Assembly (NCBI RefSeq): GCF_030704535.1
Contig: NC_081819.1
Span: 22,416,001 to 22,480,000, forward strand
Origin: Vitis vinifera
Taxonomy: Eukaryota > Streptophyta > Magnoliopsida > Vitales > Vitaceae
Length of the DNA stretch: 64,000 nucleotides
Direction of reading: 5' to 3'
The number at the start of each line of letters is the position of its first letter. Positions within the stretch are counted from its first letter, which is position 1. Below are positions 44,401 through 58,300 of this stretch, piece by piece. Under the pieces are notes generated by a model, which was not told where the DNA came from, did no database searches, and saw nothing but the letters and a program-made list of their open reading frames with translations. A program made the position numbers and the translations under genes.

Positions 44401-46880
44401 GACATTTGATGAATATGTCTGAACAAGGTTGTTCATGACCAAATTGCAATATCAATCATACCTTCAAGCAAAAATTAATTATTTGTCCAAACTCACCATA
44501 GATAATAAATTTAGTCATCATATGTTAGAAAAAGAGTAATATATGTTATGTTTATCCTCCAATGATATCAATCATAATAGAATCGGTGTGTATTAATTTG
44601 AGAAGTCATTAGAGCTATTTGAAAGGATTAAAGTATTTTTAAAAGCTTGAAAATATTTTCTTATAAAAATTAACTTTTCAATTGAGAGTGTTTTTGGTTA
44701 GAATGCTTTGGTGTATAACATTTTTATTAGTAACATAATAGATATGAGTATATGGACGAAAAGGAAAAAATTATGGGGTCATATTTATTTTCTTATAAAT
44801 TTCAAAGCTTTTCTAGTAATTGATTAAGGATAAAATTTTATTTTTTTCGTATGAAAAAAAAAAGTATTTATTAATGTTATAGTAAAATAAAATAAAGAAA
44901 TTTAGGTTGTTGTAGTATGTAGTTCATATCGGGTGAAAGACATATAGAGATAAAATGACAAATGTCGGAGTGTAACGATCGCAGTATGGTTCAGGGGTAT
45001 TTTTTGAATTTTATTACCTAATAGTTAGTATAAATATCATTTTATGTAACTCTAATTGAGATATAGTGAAAATTTTCTTCACTGTTCCTATAAACATAGA
45101 CAATTTGTCAAACCACGTTAAATCTATATATTTTCTTTTCATTTTTCTCTAATTTTTCATCAGAAATCGTTTCACAAAAATCAACATAGGCAGAGATATG
45201 TAAATACAAATTTATGGTTGTTTGATACAAGTTCAACTTAAGTTTATTATCCTTGAATTCTAAACACGAGGGTTCTACTAAACTTTTAAGGCTTTGATCA
45301 AACCTGAATCTTCTTTACATTTTGATGTTGAGATTTAATACGGAAATTAACACACAATATTTCAGATCATTGAATTCAAACTATCTCTGATAATAAAATA
45401 ATAATAATAAAAAAAATCATTAATTAAAAATAGATTACATACCGTTTGAAGAACACGCAACCATGAGAGATTTCCCTTCAATTTATGGATCTTAAATCCT
45501 TGATATCTTCTTCTCCTTATCAAACCTTGATACACATAATTGTTTTCTGTAATTGATGGAAGAGAGTCCTCACCGCACATGAAGGGGTTTCTATAAATAT
45601 ATCTTATTGATAGGAGAAGAGGGTCAAGAATACACGTTCAAAAACCATTCTGAACGTGTTATTCAACTGTTTTTATTCCAAATAATAATATTATAATTAT
45701 TATAATTTACCCACTCCATCAAGGGTAAATATCTTCATAACAGTTTAAAGATATTGGGTATTCTTTTAATTGGCTAAATACTAGGTTAGTGGGCCATCCA
45801 CTTAATTTTAATGTGGAAATAACATTTGATTTTTGACTCCATTAGACTTTCTATTATTTTCACTAAAGAGATGTCTCATTTTTTACTTATTCAATTGTTT
45901 TAAATTTTAAGGAATAAATTTATAAGTTCATAGCAGAGTTTTAGATTCAATTAAGCATAAAAATAAGTTAGGATTGAAAAATGCATTAATGATATATAAG
46001 TTTTGATTTAATGCACTCAAAGAACAAAGTATGACACTTAAGATCGGTAAACAATATATTCAAAGTGTTTTTTTAGCATTAAATGAAATTTGAAGTACTT
46101 GTTTATAAGATGCATTAGAAAACTATTCCATTAAATACGTCCCTTGATAATAGATTGATATATCAACCATTAACAGCAAGAAATACAATAACTAACCATA
46201 GGAGGTTAAGGAACTCGAACCAAGTGATCTATGTGGCCCACTAGTGGCTATTGCCAAAAATATAAAATTATCAATTTTAATATAAAAAAAGATTATAGCA
46301 ATTAGGGAACGAAGTTTTTCAATTATTAAGAATATGTTTGATTGTGATTTTAGTAAACATTTTTAATATTTATAATATTTGAATTTTTTTTTTACTCAAG
46401 TATTAAAAATATTATAAACATTTTGTATGATCACTCTCAGCAATTTAAATTTACTATAAAATATAATATATAAAAAATTATTAATAACATTTGATAAATC
46501 TGTCTTCATTATGAGCCCAAGGAGCCAGAGGATTTTTTTTTTTTAGATGCCACACTTGGGTAGAAAAATAGATATAGACTATAGTAGGCTTGATCTTTCA
46601 CGACAATGACGTGGCGCTTCCACACCTCAAAACCACTATCTCCAAATCCGAAACACATGAAAAAAGGACATACAAAACATTTATAAATTTTAAAAAAATA
46701 TTATTATTTTTTCATATCGTTTTCCAAAATACATTAAACAATAAATAAAATACTATACGCTCTTTCCTTTTAAGTTAAAATGTTCTAATCTTTTAGAAAA
46801 ATTTTCTAAAAGAATTATTAAATAAATTAGGTTATTTTCAATGATAAATTTTATTTAAAAGCTCAAATATAAAAAAAGAA
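41404..46880. other. Gene-poor A/T-rich intergenic DNA
   Basis: About 5.5 kb with no gene I can support. A GC-richer patch at 42890-43080 has no recognisable product. TGACGTGG (a bZIP-type core) occurs at 46608-46615 upstream of the ASK21-type gene. Many poly-A/T tracts and decayed MITE fragments are present. Confidence 0.5.
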
Positions 46881-46924
46881 ATGTATATATATATACAAAG
46901 AAATATATATTTCTATATTTCTCT

Positions 46925-47058
46925 CTCAAGATTTTCATTATTTCTGGAACTTTCTCTCTCATTTTTTCCATTTTCCTTGTGGTTCGCCGACACCCGCCAA
47001 ATTTCTGCAATTCAAAGCTCTCCGATTTCTACAATTCCAATCTCGCCTCTTCGCACAG
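46925..47058 (+). promoter_or_regulatory. Probable non-coding leader exon of the ASK21-type gene
   Basis: A TATA-rich stretch (46881-46918) is followed by a CTCTCTC-rich leader and a good donor, CGCACAG/GTAATA. It is separated by about 2.4 kb from the first coding exon. A likely acceptor is TGCTTAG at about 49386. The intervening DNA (47059-49385) has no convincing coding frame. Inferred from signals only. Confidence 0.4.
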
Positions 47059-49459
47059 GTAATAATTGTGTATGAAATCATGCTTTGATATTTCGTCAAT
47101 CTGTTAATTGCTTTTTGTAATTGAATCAGTCTTTCTGGAAAATGTGGATCATTATCCTTATTCAGGATTCTTCACATTTGCTTTCATCATAGCCTGTGTT
47201 CTCAGCATTAGTTCCTGTTTGTTTTAATGGATATATGTTTTTTTGGAAGTTCTTTTTGTTTGCGTATTTCCTTTTATTTATTGTTTGTTCGTAATTTGAG
47301 TTTGCATTGGAAGCGCTGCTTAGGGTTAAGAATTTTTTTTTTTTGGAAATTATTTGAGAGTTCTTTTGTTGTTTGGTAATGGTAATTTTCTTAAGCCTTT
47401 TGTTTGGTTACCGAGAAAACGGAGAGGACAAGCGAAGGGAGTGAGTGAAGAATTCAATTAAGATGTTAGGTTTTCTTTTTGTCCTCCGGTATTGCATTTT
47501 CTCAGCAACCAGACTGATTGTAAGAGCAGTAATGTTTTCTTCTCATTAATTATTGCCAGTTTCGCAATCTCTCTGGAGGAGTTGTTCGTACAAAGTGTTT
47601 GTTGGAAAAGGATGTCCTTATTGTTAACTTGGTTTAAGTGATACATGTTTGTTAATTGTATAGGTTTAATTCAGCGAAAAGTTACAAGTGTTAAGTAAAG
47701 TTGGGAAAGTGGCTCTAAGACTCAGAATATGGAAAGTTTTTTTTGCAAACAGTCATTAAATTGAGAAAAACTTAAGGTTGGTGACCTAGATATACCCAAC
47801 AGTTGCCTTTTTTTGTCATCACTGTCCATAATCCATAAGGGGAGAGAGAATAAGAAGGATGTTTTCTATAGAATCAGGGCAGGATGGTATCTGAAAAAAA
47901 GACTGGGAGAAGTATAGATGAAGTAGAGGGGTGCTTCTAGGTTCTGTGTAATCAGCTTGTATCAGACAAATTGAAGGTAAGGTTTTAAGTTTGAAATATA
48001 GGTTCAGGCCAGGTGCTTTATGATATAAAATGTAGGTAGTCAAGTAATTTGTTATTAAAATGAGCTTGAGGTTGAATGCAGATGTTAGGAAGGCTGAATG
48101 CATTCAGATGAGCCATGAAAGAATTTGGATGAATAAATGAATGACTAGTGTGTGTGTGTTGGGTGGGGGTGGTGTTTATCACCAGCTGACAACAATATCA
48201 TAGAAATTCATTAGGGTGGTTTGACCATGTGTGCTAATGACTCAACATTCAGAAGTGGCATGCTTCAAGTTTACCAAGTTGGGGAAAACTAACATTTGAG
48301 GACGGTGGTTGAGGCAGAGAGAATGAGAACATCTAGGATTTAGTGTAAACTAGGAAGGCATGCAGCCTCCAGGCTATTGTAGTTGATCTGAAAGAAAAAG
48401 AACTATAAATGCTTTTAATAAATGTTTAGTGCTTTGAAGAATGCATGAACTGGTAACCAGTAATTTATCACATTCATCAGTTCAACCACAACGAAACTCC
48501 ATGGTCTCCTTCCCAGGTTTTCATTTCTGATTCCTGACAAAGGGACATGGTTCTGTTGTCCTTTTAGTCTTCAAAAAGGAAATTCTATCCTTAAATGAAG
48601 ATGAAATTGAATTAGGAACCATGAAAGGTGGTTCCAGTCTGAAAGAGTGTCAGATTTTACTGTTATATACTTATATTATGGCAGTTGATAATGAGGTTCA
48701 AAATCTTCTGTTATTTATGATTTTTGAGTTTCAATTACCTAAAACATTTTATTTCTCTTACTATCATGGTTCAAGCTGCACTTCTGAATCTTCATACATA
48801 AGTCTTAGGCAAAAGGCCTGTTTATCTTCATGTATATTTTTAAGAAAGTAGCATGAGTGTTAAGTAGATAAGTTTTTAATTATTAAACTGGTAGTTCCCT
48901 GTTTCTTATGTAGATTTGGATTGCAGAACTTTAGCTTCAATCTGTCAATGTTGGAAGAATTCACATTTAACAACACCTTGTATGGTGGGTTTCAATGACT
49001 AAGTTGTGATTTCTAAGTTATCAGTCAGATGGTTGTGTGTTTTTACCTTTTTCGTCTTCTGCTTCATTCATGTTATTCTTGGCTTCAAATTAGTTGCATT
49101 TGAACTCTTGTTCTTTAAAGGCCTGGAACCTTGTTAAGAGATTAATTTATTTTCTTTTCCTCATTTGCTTATGTACAGTTGGGAGTTTACTTTTGATGAT
49201 TCTGTGCCTCAGCAACGTTGGATGCCAAATTTTTCTTTGCCAGTTGGATGATGCAATTGGAAGAAGAGTTACAAAAAGAAATGTTGATATCTATGTTTCA
49301 TGAGTTTGGGAAATATGTCATTTTGTTGTAGCCTCATGGAAGGCCTAGTAAACATTTAAGCTTTCATTTGTTGTGCTTCTGCTTAGTCTGCGAATCTCAG
49401 CTTGCTAAAAAAAGGCTTCCGAGACATACAATTACATAAGAACTCAAAATTATTGTCAA

Positions 49460-52400
49460 ATGGCAGAAGTTGATACGGCAGTCATCAAACCTGAGGTAAG
49501 TTAGTTATGCTCTTTTATGAAGCATTTCACCCATATTTGATTGGCCAGTGCAATGTTTTTTATGAATGTAGATTTAAAGTTAATATTTGATTACCTTGTT
49601 TTTAAACTTGCCCTTTTTTTTTGTTACTCTTATGTTGTGAATTTCTTCTTATGTTTGGGTACTCTCTTTGAGTTTATGTGCACTTAGGTTAGCTCTCATC
49701 AAAAACCTCAATGAATGTACTTACATCCATAAAGCTGATCCCAAATAGTTGGGATGGGGCTTGTGTTGATAATATGGTCTGGCAAGACTTCTATCATGTT
49801 GCCTTCGATGTATATCTATCTTAATTGGTGGTCTTGACCCTAAACTACATTGTTACTTTTTTTCCATTTACCTACTTGATGTGTGCATTAATATTATGAT
49901 CTTGTAGTACTTGAAACCACCACCATTGCATCGATCTATATTTTACTCAGTTGATGGATGCACCAATATATATTTGCTTCAGTTCATGTGTTTTTCCTGA
50001 TAATATGGTCTGGTAGGATCCTAATCCACCATTTTACCTTGATATATGTTTCTTTGATGTATGGTATCTAGGACCTTACCCTAATATGTTGCCTCAATTG
50101 CTTCTTGGTTTGATATAAAGATAAATTTCCCTATTTAATTTTTGTGGTCTTTTAAGAGTGATTGATGATTCTGAAGCTACAATGGCACTGCTATACATTC
50201 TCAGATGATGAAGTCCTACATTTGGCTCCAGACTGCTGATGGTTCAATCCAAGAAGTAGAACAAGAAGTGGCCATGTTTTGCCCCTTGATATGTGATGAA
50301 ATAATACAAAGAGGTATGGGTTCTTCGAAGAACAATGCTATAACTCTTCCACAGAGAGTTAATCCCGTCATGTTGAGCTTAGTTCTTGATTACTGCCGTT
50401 TTCATCAAGTAATAGGACGCTCGAACAAGGTTTGCACATATCTAACTTATCATTTTCTTTTTCTGATTAGATGTTCTTTTGCTAGTTTGAATAGCAAAGC
50501 TATGTTTGACCTTTTGGCCATTTTTTGGGCATAGGAGCGGAAATCTTTTGATGAGAAGTTCATTAGAATGGATACAAAGAGGCTATGTGAGTTGACATCT
50601 GCTGCTGACAGCCTCCAATTGAAGCCTTTGGTTGATCTTACCAGCCGTGCACTTGCACGAATGATTGAAGGGAAAACCCCAGAGGAGATACGTGAAACAT
50701 TTCATTTACCTGATGATCTTACAGAGGTGAGAAGCGTTTATGGCTTTCTTCTTAGCTTGTTTTTTTTCTCTTTTATTATATTAATACAGTCGTGATTGAT
50801 ACAGGAAGAGAAGTTGGAGCCTTTGAAAAACATAACTGATGATCCACGGATCCGACTTCTGAATCGGCTGTATGCGAGGAAGAGGAAAGAATTAAAAGAG
50901 AGAGAAAGACTAAAGGTAATTATGAAGTTTTCTGTATATTTTTCTCTTTTCAATAGGCAATTAAGAAATATATAAAAAGCCACCTAGCAATAGAGGAGGC
51001 ACAATCCAAGTACAACGAAAGTACAAGGAGAACCAAAAGCTAAAGAAACAGAAAACCCATTGCATTGTAGTGTTCCATGTGCCTCTTATCAAGAAAAAAT
51101 AAAAAAAGTAATGTTCCATGTGCCTTATGTTACTCATCCTGTACATATATTCAAAGCTGGCTGACAATTGGGCCTTCTGTATGTTTCAGAATGTTGAAGT
51201 TGAAGAAGAGTGTGTGGATTATCGTTCAGTTGATGATCTTTTGTCATTTATTAATGGAGGAAATGAAGGTATTATCAAGTCTTGTCTCTACTCATCCTAG
51301 TCTTCTTCATTAAAGTTTCATTTTCCTTCAAAAAGAAAAACCTGAAGTTGAAGAAGAGCTTAAGTTTGGGCTGCTCAATCCTAACTTATATGGTTCTCTT
51401 TTTTGTTTGAAAAAGAAGAAAACAAAAAAAATTGAAGATTGTGATGCCAATGGATGTTTCAATCAATAGATTAATGTCTATAAATATTGTAATTTTTAGT
51501 AGTATTTCTTCCCTGGGTTTCATACTTTACTTTCTACTGCTTGCTAAAGCTTCTTTGATTCTTTTGAGAAACATGGTTGTAAAACATATCCTCTTAAGTT
51601 TTTTGTTTCCTTTTCACTTCCTTTTGAAGGCCTCATTGGAGGTAAGGGAATTTTTTTTCACAGATTCCAAGGGGGTTGGGACTTCTAAGAATAAAAAGAA
51701 AAACCGGAGAAGAAAAGATCAACAAAAGAACACTTCATCAAACCATGCCATCGAAACAACCCACAAGAAGGTCAGTACTGCCATTTTGCTATTCCCTTTT
51801 TTTTGTCTTTTCAGGAGTCAATGAAACTCGACGCATGCATTATATTAAATTTGTTAAGAGCTACTACAACTTTCTTCTTTCTTAGGAGTCAAATTGTTTG
51901 AAGTCTGTACATCATGATGTGGAAATCAACAATAATTTGCAGTCCAGTCCCAGTGAGAGGTCAAAACTACAAGATATTCAGGATGACATGTTTTCACCTC
52001 AAGCCAATTTTGAAGATGGTGATATTGATGATGAATTTGATCCTGCGATTCAGGAAAAAATTGATAGGTGAGCCTGATAATATTAGAGTATATTCATACA
52101 ATGAATATTGCTGCAAAATTGTAGTTTTTACTTTATGTGGAGAGTTCAAGTCATTACCATAAGTAAACAAGCATCTAAAGAAGCTATTGGCTTTGGAGAA
52201 CCAAACTTGTGGAGAGTAAATCATTGGAAAATTTGAGTATATGTCATCTAGAGAGTTAGAAATATTCGATGAGGTTTAGAAGAATCCTATACTTCCTGTT
52301 TCTCGCTAGTACTTTTCCATTCAAACTTTGTCAATTTTACCAGTAAAGAGTGTTTTGAGTCGCTAGTGAAGAAAACAAATCTACACACATACTGCCCTCC

Positions 52401-54593
52401 ATTTGAGTGCCTTCCAAACTTTGGCATGTTGGTAAGGATGATGAATGGTGTCATGGGGTTCAAAGCCCTTGAGGTGGGTGTCATGGTCAGGTGTTAGCAA
52501 GCCAGTATATTTGGTGGTTGGGAATCATGGGATCTGTTCAATGATTGTTCTTAAAAATAGTTCTCTCTAAACTTAGAAAAACAAACTTTTAACAAAAAAA
52601 ACAGTTTTTGTTTAGAATTTTTATGAAAATGGGTTGTTTTTTGAGAAAATAATTAATTAATTTTTTTTTTTTTAAGAATGGTTCTCTAAAACTATTTTCT
52701 AAAAACTGTTTTTGAAAACATTGCCAAATAGACCCACGGTAATGAGTTCATAGTTATACTTTCGTTCCTTGAAAAAAGATCCTGTGTGTATTGCTTATTT
52801 TTGTGCATATGCTTTTATCGAAGCAGGGAGGTGGAGGATTTTGAACGCATATTGAATTCAGACTGGCCAGAAAGAATGCAAGAGATTCTATCTTTGGGGC
52901 GAGAAAGGAAGCCCATAAATGGGAATGGCTCCTTAAGTAGAGATGTAAGTTGCTTTACTGTTCCCTTGCTTACTTACAATTGCTTCAGGTTTCATTGTGA
53001 TACTCATTATTGCTGTGCTTAGTCCAGGAAAATACTAAGAAAAAACAATGGCTATGTTTAGTTCCAAGGAAATAAAAAGTAAAGAAAAATAAAAAAATAG
53101 AAGTCAAGAAATTTCTCATTTGGTTTATCATAAAAAGTATGAAAAAAAAATCAAATATAATTAAAATTAGTTAAAAACTTATATAATTTCAAATTATTTA
53201 ATTTTTATATAAAAGAGTATAAATATGTTAAATGAGTTTTAAAAAGTATGAAAAATAATTTATTAACTTTTAAATTTATTTTTTATTTCCCCTGTAAATT
53301 TTGTAAAAACCAAATATAGGGTGAAAGTGCATCCATATTTTATTTTTATTTTTTTTCCCTTTAATCAACTGCTTCATTTTATACATTTTTCTTTTCCCCA
53401 ATATGCCATTTTTATGATTTTATCCTCAAATGTGAGGGCTTTTATTTTGGAATTGGAGTAATGTTATCAAACTGTAGGTTTTGGAATGTTTAAATCAGGT
53501 TTGATGAGTCTCTCAATTGTTCATGATAATTATGATAAATATTATCTGAAATTAAAAAGGAAATCCTGCAGATTAGTTGTTGCCTTTGTGGGTAATGAGT
53601 TGTGAATGATTCACTAATATCAAGACTAGTAAAACTTCTGAATAAAATTCCCGAATGGTTCTTTTGCCCCAACTTCCATCTCTTGCCCCGCCCAAATTTG
53701 TTACCTATGTTTTAAGGTTAAGTTTGCTTCATGAAAAGTATTGAAGGAAATTTAAGAAAAGAAAATATATATATATATATATATTAAAAAAAAATTGTTT
53801 TTTTTTATTTTAATGTTTGGATGTCATGAAGAAAAAAAAAGGTGAAGAAAAAATATTGAGGGAAAGATGAGGGAAAATGCTAAGAAATTTTCCTTAGATA
53901 AAGGTGAGAAAAATTTAGGAAAAATGTACTTCCCAATTATTTAATTTCCTTTCTCTCAACTTTTCAGTGGAGTATACAAGAAAAAAAATTATATATTTTT
54001 CTTAGGAAAATGAAGGACAACTAAAAATAAATTTAAAATTAATAAGTTATTTTTATGTACTTATTTAAATTCATTCTACTAATTTTGTTTTCATTTATAT
54101 AAAGATTAGAATAATATTTGATATTTTAAAATAATTTTCATAATATTTTTTTCCCTTTTTTAGTATTTTTCTAAGAACTAAACATTGAAAACTTTTTAAA
54201 AACCAGCCTAATTGTATTCATTGGGTCAGGCTCCAAGTGGAAAGTTATTCTATCAAATGGGATACTATTATAGCCTACAAGACTAATATTACATGTCATT
54301 AAACACTCTCATCATAGCTCATTAAATAATGAAATATTTGATTAAAGGGCATGACATAATATCCATACTAGTAAAAACTACTAAAATGTATTAAAAATTA
54401 GGTGTATAATCTCGTTTTGAAATTTTCATCCTTGGAACTTTTTATTCAGTTAGTGTTTGACATGATATTAGGATTAAATTTTTTTGTCCAAATGAAGTTG
54501 TATTTTATGTTTTTAAAAGATGAGGTTCATTCTTTCGAATGCCCCTTTTAATCAAATAACCTATCAATGATTTATCGGTGTGAACAGGGATAA
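49460..54593 (+). CDS. ASK21: SKP1-like protein, ASK21 type (SCF ubiquitin ligase subunit family)
   Basis: Exons 49460-49495, 50205-50429, 50535-50726, 50805-50915, 51190-51268, 51664-51770, 51886-52067, 52827-52944 and 54588-54593 give 351 residues, the length of Arabidopsis ASK21. Seen in order: a 12-residue start exon; the SKP1 POZ domain (MMKSYIWLQTADGSIQEVEQ through LVLDYCRFHQ); the SKP1 dimerisation segment (RKSFDEKFIRMDTKRLCELT, then LVDLTSRALARMIEGKTPEE); and a family-specific charged tail with KNKKKNRRRKDQQ. Classic SKP1 proteins stop near residue 160 after this segment, so the tail marks the ASK20/21 branch. SKP1 bridges cullin-1 and F-box proteins, but the role of the tailed branch is poorly known. 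The last exon would carry just Gly and a stop. If its intron is retained, 25 other codons follow residue 350. Confidence 0.9.
49640..50150. other. Intron 1 (coding) with LINE-tail-like phrase
   Basis: The intron between the first two coding exons holds 'CCCAAATAGTTGGGATGGGGCTT'-like sequence (about 49740-49762), a phrase common in plant LINE 3' tails. The rest repeats 'GATAATATGGTCTGG' at about 49768 and 49999. No coding sequence. Low confidence in the LINE origin. Confidence 0.3.
53050..53321. mobile_element. MITE in last intron of the ASK21-type gene
   Basis: Ends GGCTATGTTTAGTTCC and AAAAACCAAATATAGG are imperfect inverted repeats. The interior matches the 41080-41403 element in layout (TAATTAAAATTAGTTAAAAACTTATAT block). 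Fixed inside the 1.6-kb terminal intron. Confidence 0.5.
53716..54188. mobile_element. Degenerate MITE-like element with (TA)n run
   Basis: The left part, AAGTTTGCTTCATGAAAAGTATTGAAGG, and the right part, TAGTATTTTTCTAAGAACTAAACATTG, look like decayed ends of the same family. A TA run at 53765-53786 and internal duplication (GGAAAATGCTAAGAAATTTTCC) interrupt it. Boundaries are weak. Confidence 0.35.
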
Positions 54594-55365
54594 AAGATCG
54601 GGGGCATGAAATGATCTGTGAATTATGTGGGTCATAGAATGCAAGTTTCAGGGCGGGCAGCAGCTGGAGCAATTGTTTCGCTAGTTATAAAAACATGTGG
54701 GTTTTTTATGGCAATCAGAGCTGGCAATGGTCATATTGATGTGAATCATCATATATGTAAGTTTCAGATATTGTCTTTTCCATTTTGACCAAATTTTTTT
54801 TTGCTGTGCTCAGCTATGAATGCTTTCTTTCGGCTTCAGCTTCTTTTTGTAGTTTGTAAGTATTAAATGAAAGAGAGTGAACTATTTTGATTCATGGTTC
54901 TATCCATTTATCATTGGAAGTGAGAATGATACTAGTTTTTGATAGCCTTCGTCTTCTCTGAAAGTTGTTAGTTTATAATTTTCCCTAGAAATTTAGATCT
55001 TCAGAATCCCAGAATGTCCAGGTATATCCATCCAACCCAGCTATGGCCATGCCATGGCTTATAGTCTGTAATTTACCAACATTAAATGCCGGCCATTCCT
55101 GTCCTCGTATAGAAAAATATTGCTGGTAGGGAAACCTATGAATGGTTACTCTTTTTATTGATTTTTTCAGATGGGGCACCCTGTGTTCGAGTTTGATATC
55201 CAACAAGTGGGGCTATTTTTAGAAGGGTGTATAGTCACAATAAGGAGCTTTGCACCGATATTACATCTCCTAGAGAACTTGTACAAGTAGTTTTCCTACA
55301 ACGGGGTTTTTTACTAACAACTAATTTAGCTACTGTTACAGTAGAGAGTGGGTGAGGTAGGTACT
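54594..55365. other. Convergent 3' ends of the ASK21-type and SPPL genes
   Basis: Only about 770 bases separate two stop codons on opposite strands, so the 3' UTRs probably approach or overlap. No open frame here resembles a known protein. Confidence 0.5.
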
Positions 55366-58300
55366 CTATTGAGAAGGTTGGATGTGCGGGCATGGCCTTT
55401 CGGGTTCTCCTTTTGTCCATAGAGTCTTGAGATCGCCTCTCTTCTTTCCCAATGCCAGAAAGGTGCCTGAATTTAGAACCAAAGATTAAGTTAACAAAAA
55501 ATGAAAAAACTCAAGGTGACAACCCCTTGTCAATAAATTCCTCAAAAACTCGGATAAGAACATGACACTTCCTTCCGCATCCCCTAGAAAGCACAAGATA
55601 CCTAGTTCTCATATTTGAATTAATTCAAGTATTTCTCAAAGCCTATGTTGGTTTCTTAAAAAGTACTAAGAAAAGAAAAAAAAATGTTAAAAAAAATAAT
55701 TTAAATATAATTAAAATTAGTAAGAAACTTATATATTTTAAAATTATTTAATCTTTATAAAAAAAAGTTAAATGTAAAATAAGTTTGAAATAATATATAT
55801 AAAAAAATTTTTTTTTTTTTCTTTCACCTTTTCTTCTCCTCTACTTTTCCTCCTTATTTTCTTTCTCTCGTATTTTCCTTCAAACTTTCCATGAACCAAA
55901 TTTAGCTTAAAAGTATTTTCTAAGTATTTTTGGAAGGATCACCATTCAAGTGATTCTTTAGGAAGTAGTACAAACTTTTTAGTATTTTAAGTGTTTCTTA
56001 AATTTTATCAAATGCTTTATTTTTCTTTTTAAGGACATTTTTTTGTGCTAAAAGTGCTATCCAAAAGCAGTGCCAAACAAACTCTCATAGACTTAGCTTT
56101 GAAAAGCATTAAGAATGAAAATGATTCATTAGCGTATTATTATCACTACATACCGAGTGTGAATGGAACAATGTAGAGTAGAGCTGGTTGGCCATGCCCA
56201 TCCATCAAGTTCAAGGCCACATATGTGATGAGGAGTCCTGCACAAGAATGAAAAACACAACTTAAAAAGATATTAAAAATAAATAAAAAATTGTAGCATT
56301 TATGGAATAGAAACAGTTGTATAAAAATGCAAAATCCATATATCAATCCACATGTTTAGCCGGTTTCAATATAGCAATAGATACTTGAAAACAATGGCAA
56401 TAGTAAACTCGAGAACTGTTTAATGTCCAGAGAGAACAGTTTTTTTTTTCCTCCATACCTAGACCATAAGCAGTCATGGCCCACACAAAGTATCCTGCTC
56501 GGAGACTCTTCTTTGCCAACCAATCATACCTGAACCAATGATCCATCCAAATGAGTTGATTAGAACTTTCTTCCCTTCCAATTTCTTTTTAATATAAATC
56601 TTTTCATTAAAGCTAAAAGCACGTCCCAAAAATTGAAGCATTAAATTAAACAATAGAAAACAGAAGAAAATTACAGCAGAAACCCTCTAAACCAAATCAT
56701 TGGTTAGATTCCTCACCCAAGCATTCTAGCCTAAAATGCCATGCATTTCACTTATTTTTCACAGAATAAACACCCTAACCTTTTGAATAGGTATTTTGTT
56801 TGCCCACAATTACTGTTTGTATAGCTTAAAATTTGTGTCAATTGGGCATTTAATCTGGTCAAACTTCTGTTTTTTTACACCTAGTTAGGAGGCCTATCAC
56901 ATGATTTGACTCTTTCTTTTCTGCAGACTCTGGCGAGGTAGTGTGCCCAAACTCAGTCTTTGATTAAAGCTTGTTTGGGTTCAATCCTAAACGTTCATAT
57001 TAAACTCCAAAATGGGCTCTAGATAATTTGGGGGAAAAAAAGCAATGTTAAGTTCACAAAATTGACGATACTTCTTTGAAAATAAAGATTATTACAGTGA
57101 TCAAACCTTAGTGAGAATGCCACAAGCAGTCCCGGTAAGATAATATCACCAAATCCAATGATGCTGTAGCCACCCCAAGGATCAAACATTCGCGGGATCT
57201 TCAGTAGCATCGGAATACCATCCTCCCCACTCCTATCACCACGAGCTACCTATACAGAAAACACAATTACATAATTCTGTAATTGGGCAGCAGAGATCTC
57301 AAGTACCAAACATCAGCCGTTTCAAATGTATTGGTGGGCTAACAAGTTTTGGAGAAACTACTTACCACAATCATCACACTCTCATTGAACCACCATTTAG
57401 AAACAAAAACCCAAAAGATGTCGTACAAGAACGCACAACTGAGAAGAACAGTTCCAACCTGTTTATATCAACAAGAATGAGAGATCTTGTCAAGTATTCA
57501 CCAAGGGCATGTTTGAATAATCCATCAAACCTGAATAGCTGCATTTATATCTTTCTATACATGTGCAACTTGTTTTTTCAAAGGTACAAATCCATTGATT
57601 GGATTACATATTAATGGAAATATAAGTAATTAACACAATGATAGATTAGAAATGAAGTCGATTCCTAAAAACTCATAAAACCAGACTTTGGGGGTAGTGT
57701 ATGGGATGGCTTCCATTTGCACCAATAATCGCATCTTGTAAGGAGGACTCGTAACAATCCCATGTAAAGCCATTCAATCTCTATTGGATATTCAACTGTT
57801 TAATTGGAATACTTAAAGGATGAGGGCATGCCTAAAATTTGTAAACTAGAACCAATGAGGCATACATAATTTGCTTGGCTCTTAACCCTAACAAAAACAA
57901 GGACTAATAATAATAGTTTTTTTAACCAACGACAGATGGAGTTTTAAAGGTTTTAGAATGCAGAATATCTACATACAGAGATTGAAGACAATTACAAAAC
58001 CAACAAATAGAAGTGTTATCTTTGATGAGATTGTCAAGAATAGACATGGATAATTGTCCATTAACAGCAATTTAGGATAAAATTCATGCAATCACCTTGA
58101 GATTAGGAACACGAACGATCTGAAGAACTGTGATGATGAGTGCAATACCCTGGAAAAACAATAATTAAAATTATTAGTTCAACTCTTCTATCTAGTAAAC
58201 CATTTCCACTTGCAGTGAGGGGAAGAATTTATAAAGAGCACTAACCGGTCAAAATAATCCCCATTTTGGAAAAATGATCATCACTTTTTCAAAACAAAAA

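Noticed and set aside
55000-55210. Minus-strand frame of 73 codons downstream of the SPPL stop
   Set aside because: It resembles no known family and lies in the convergent 3' UTR region.
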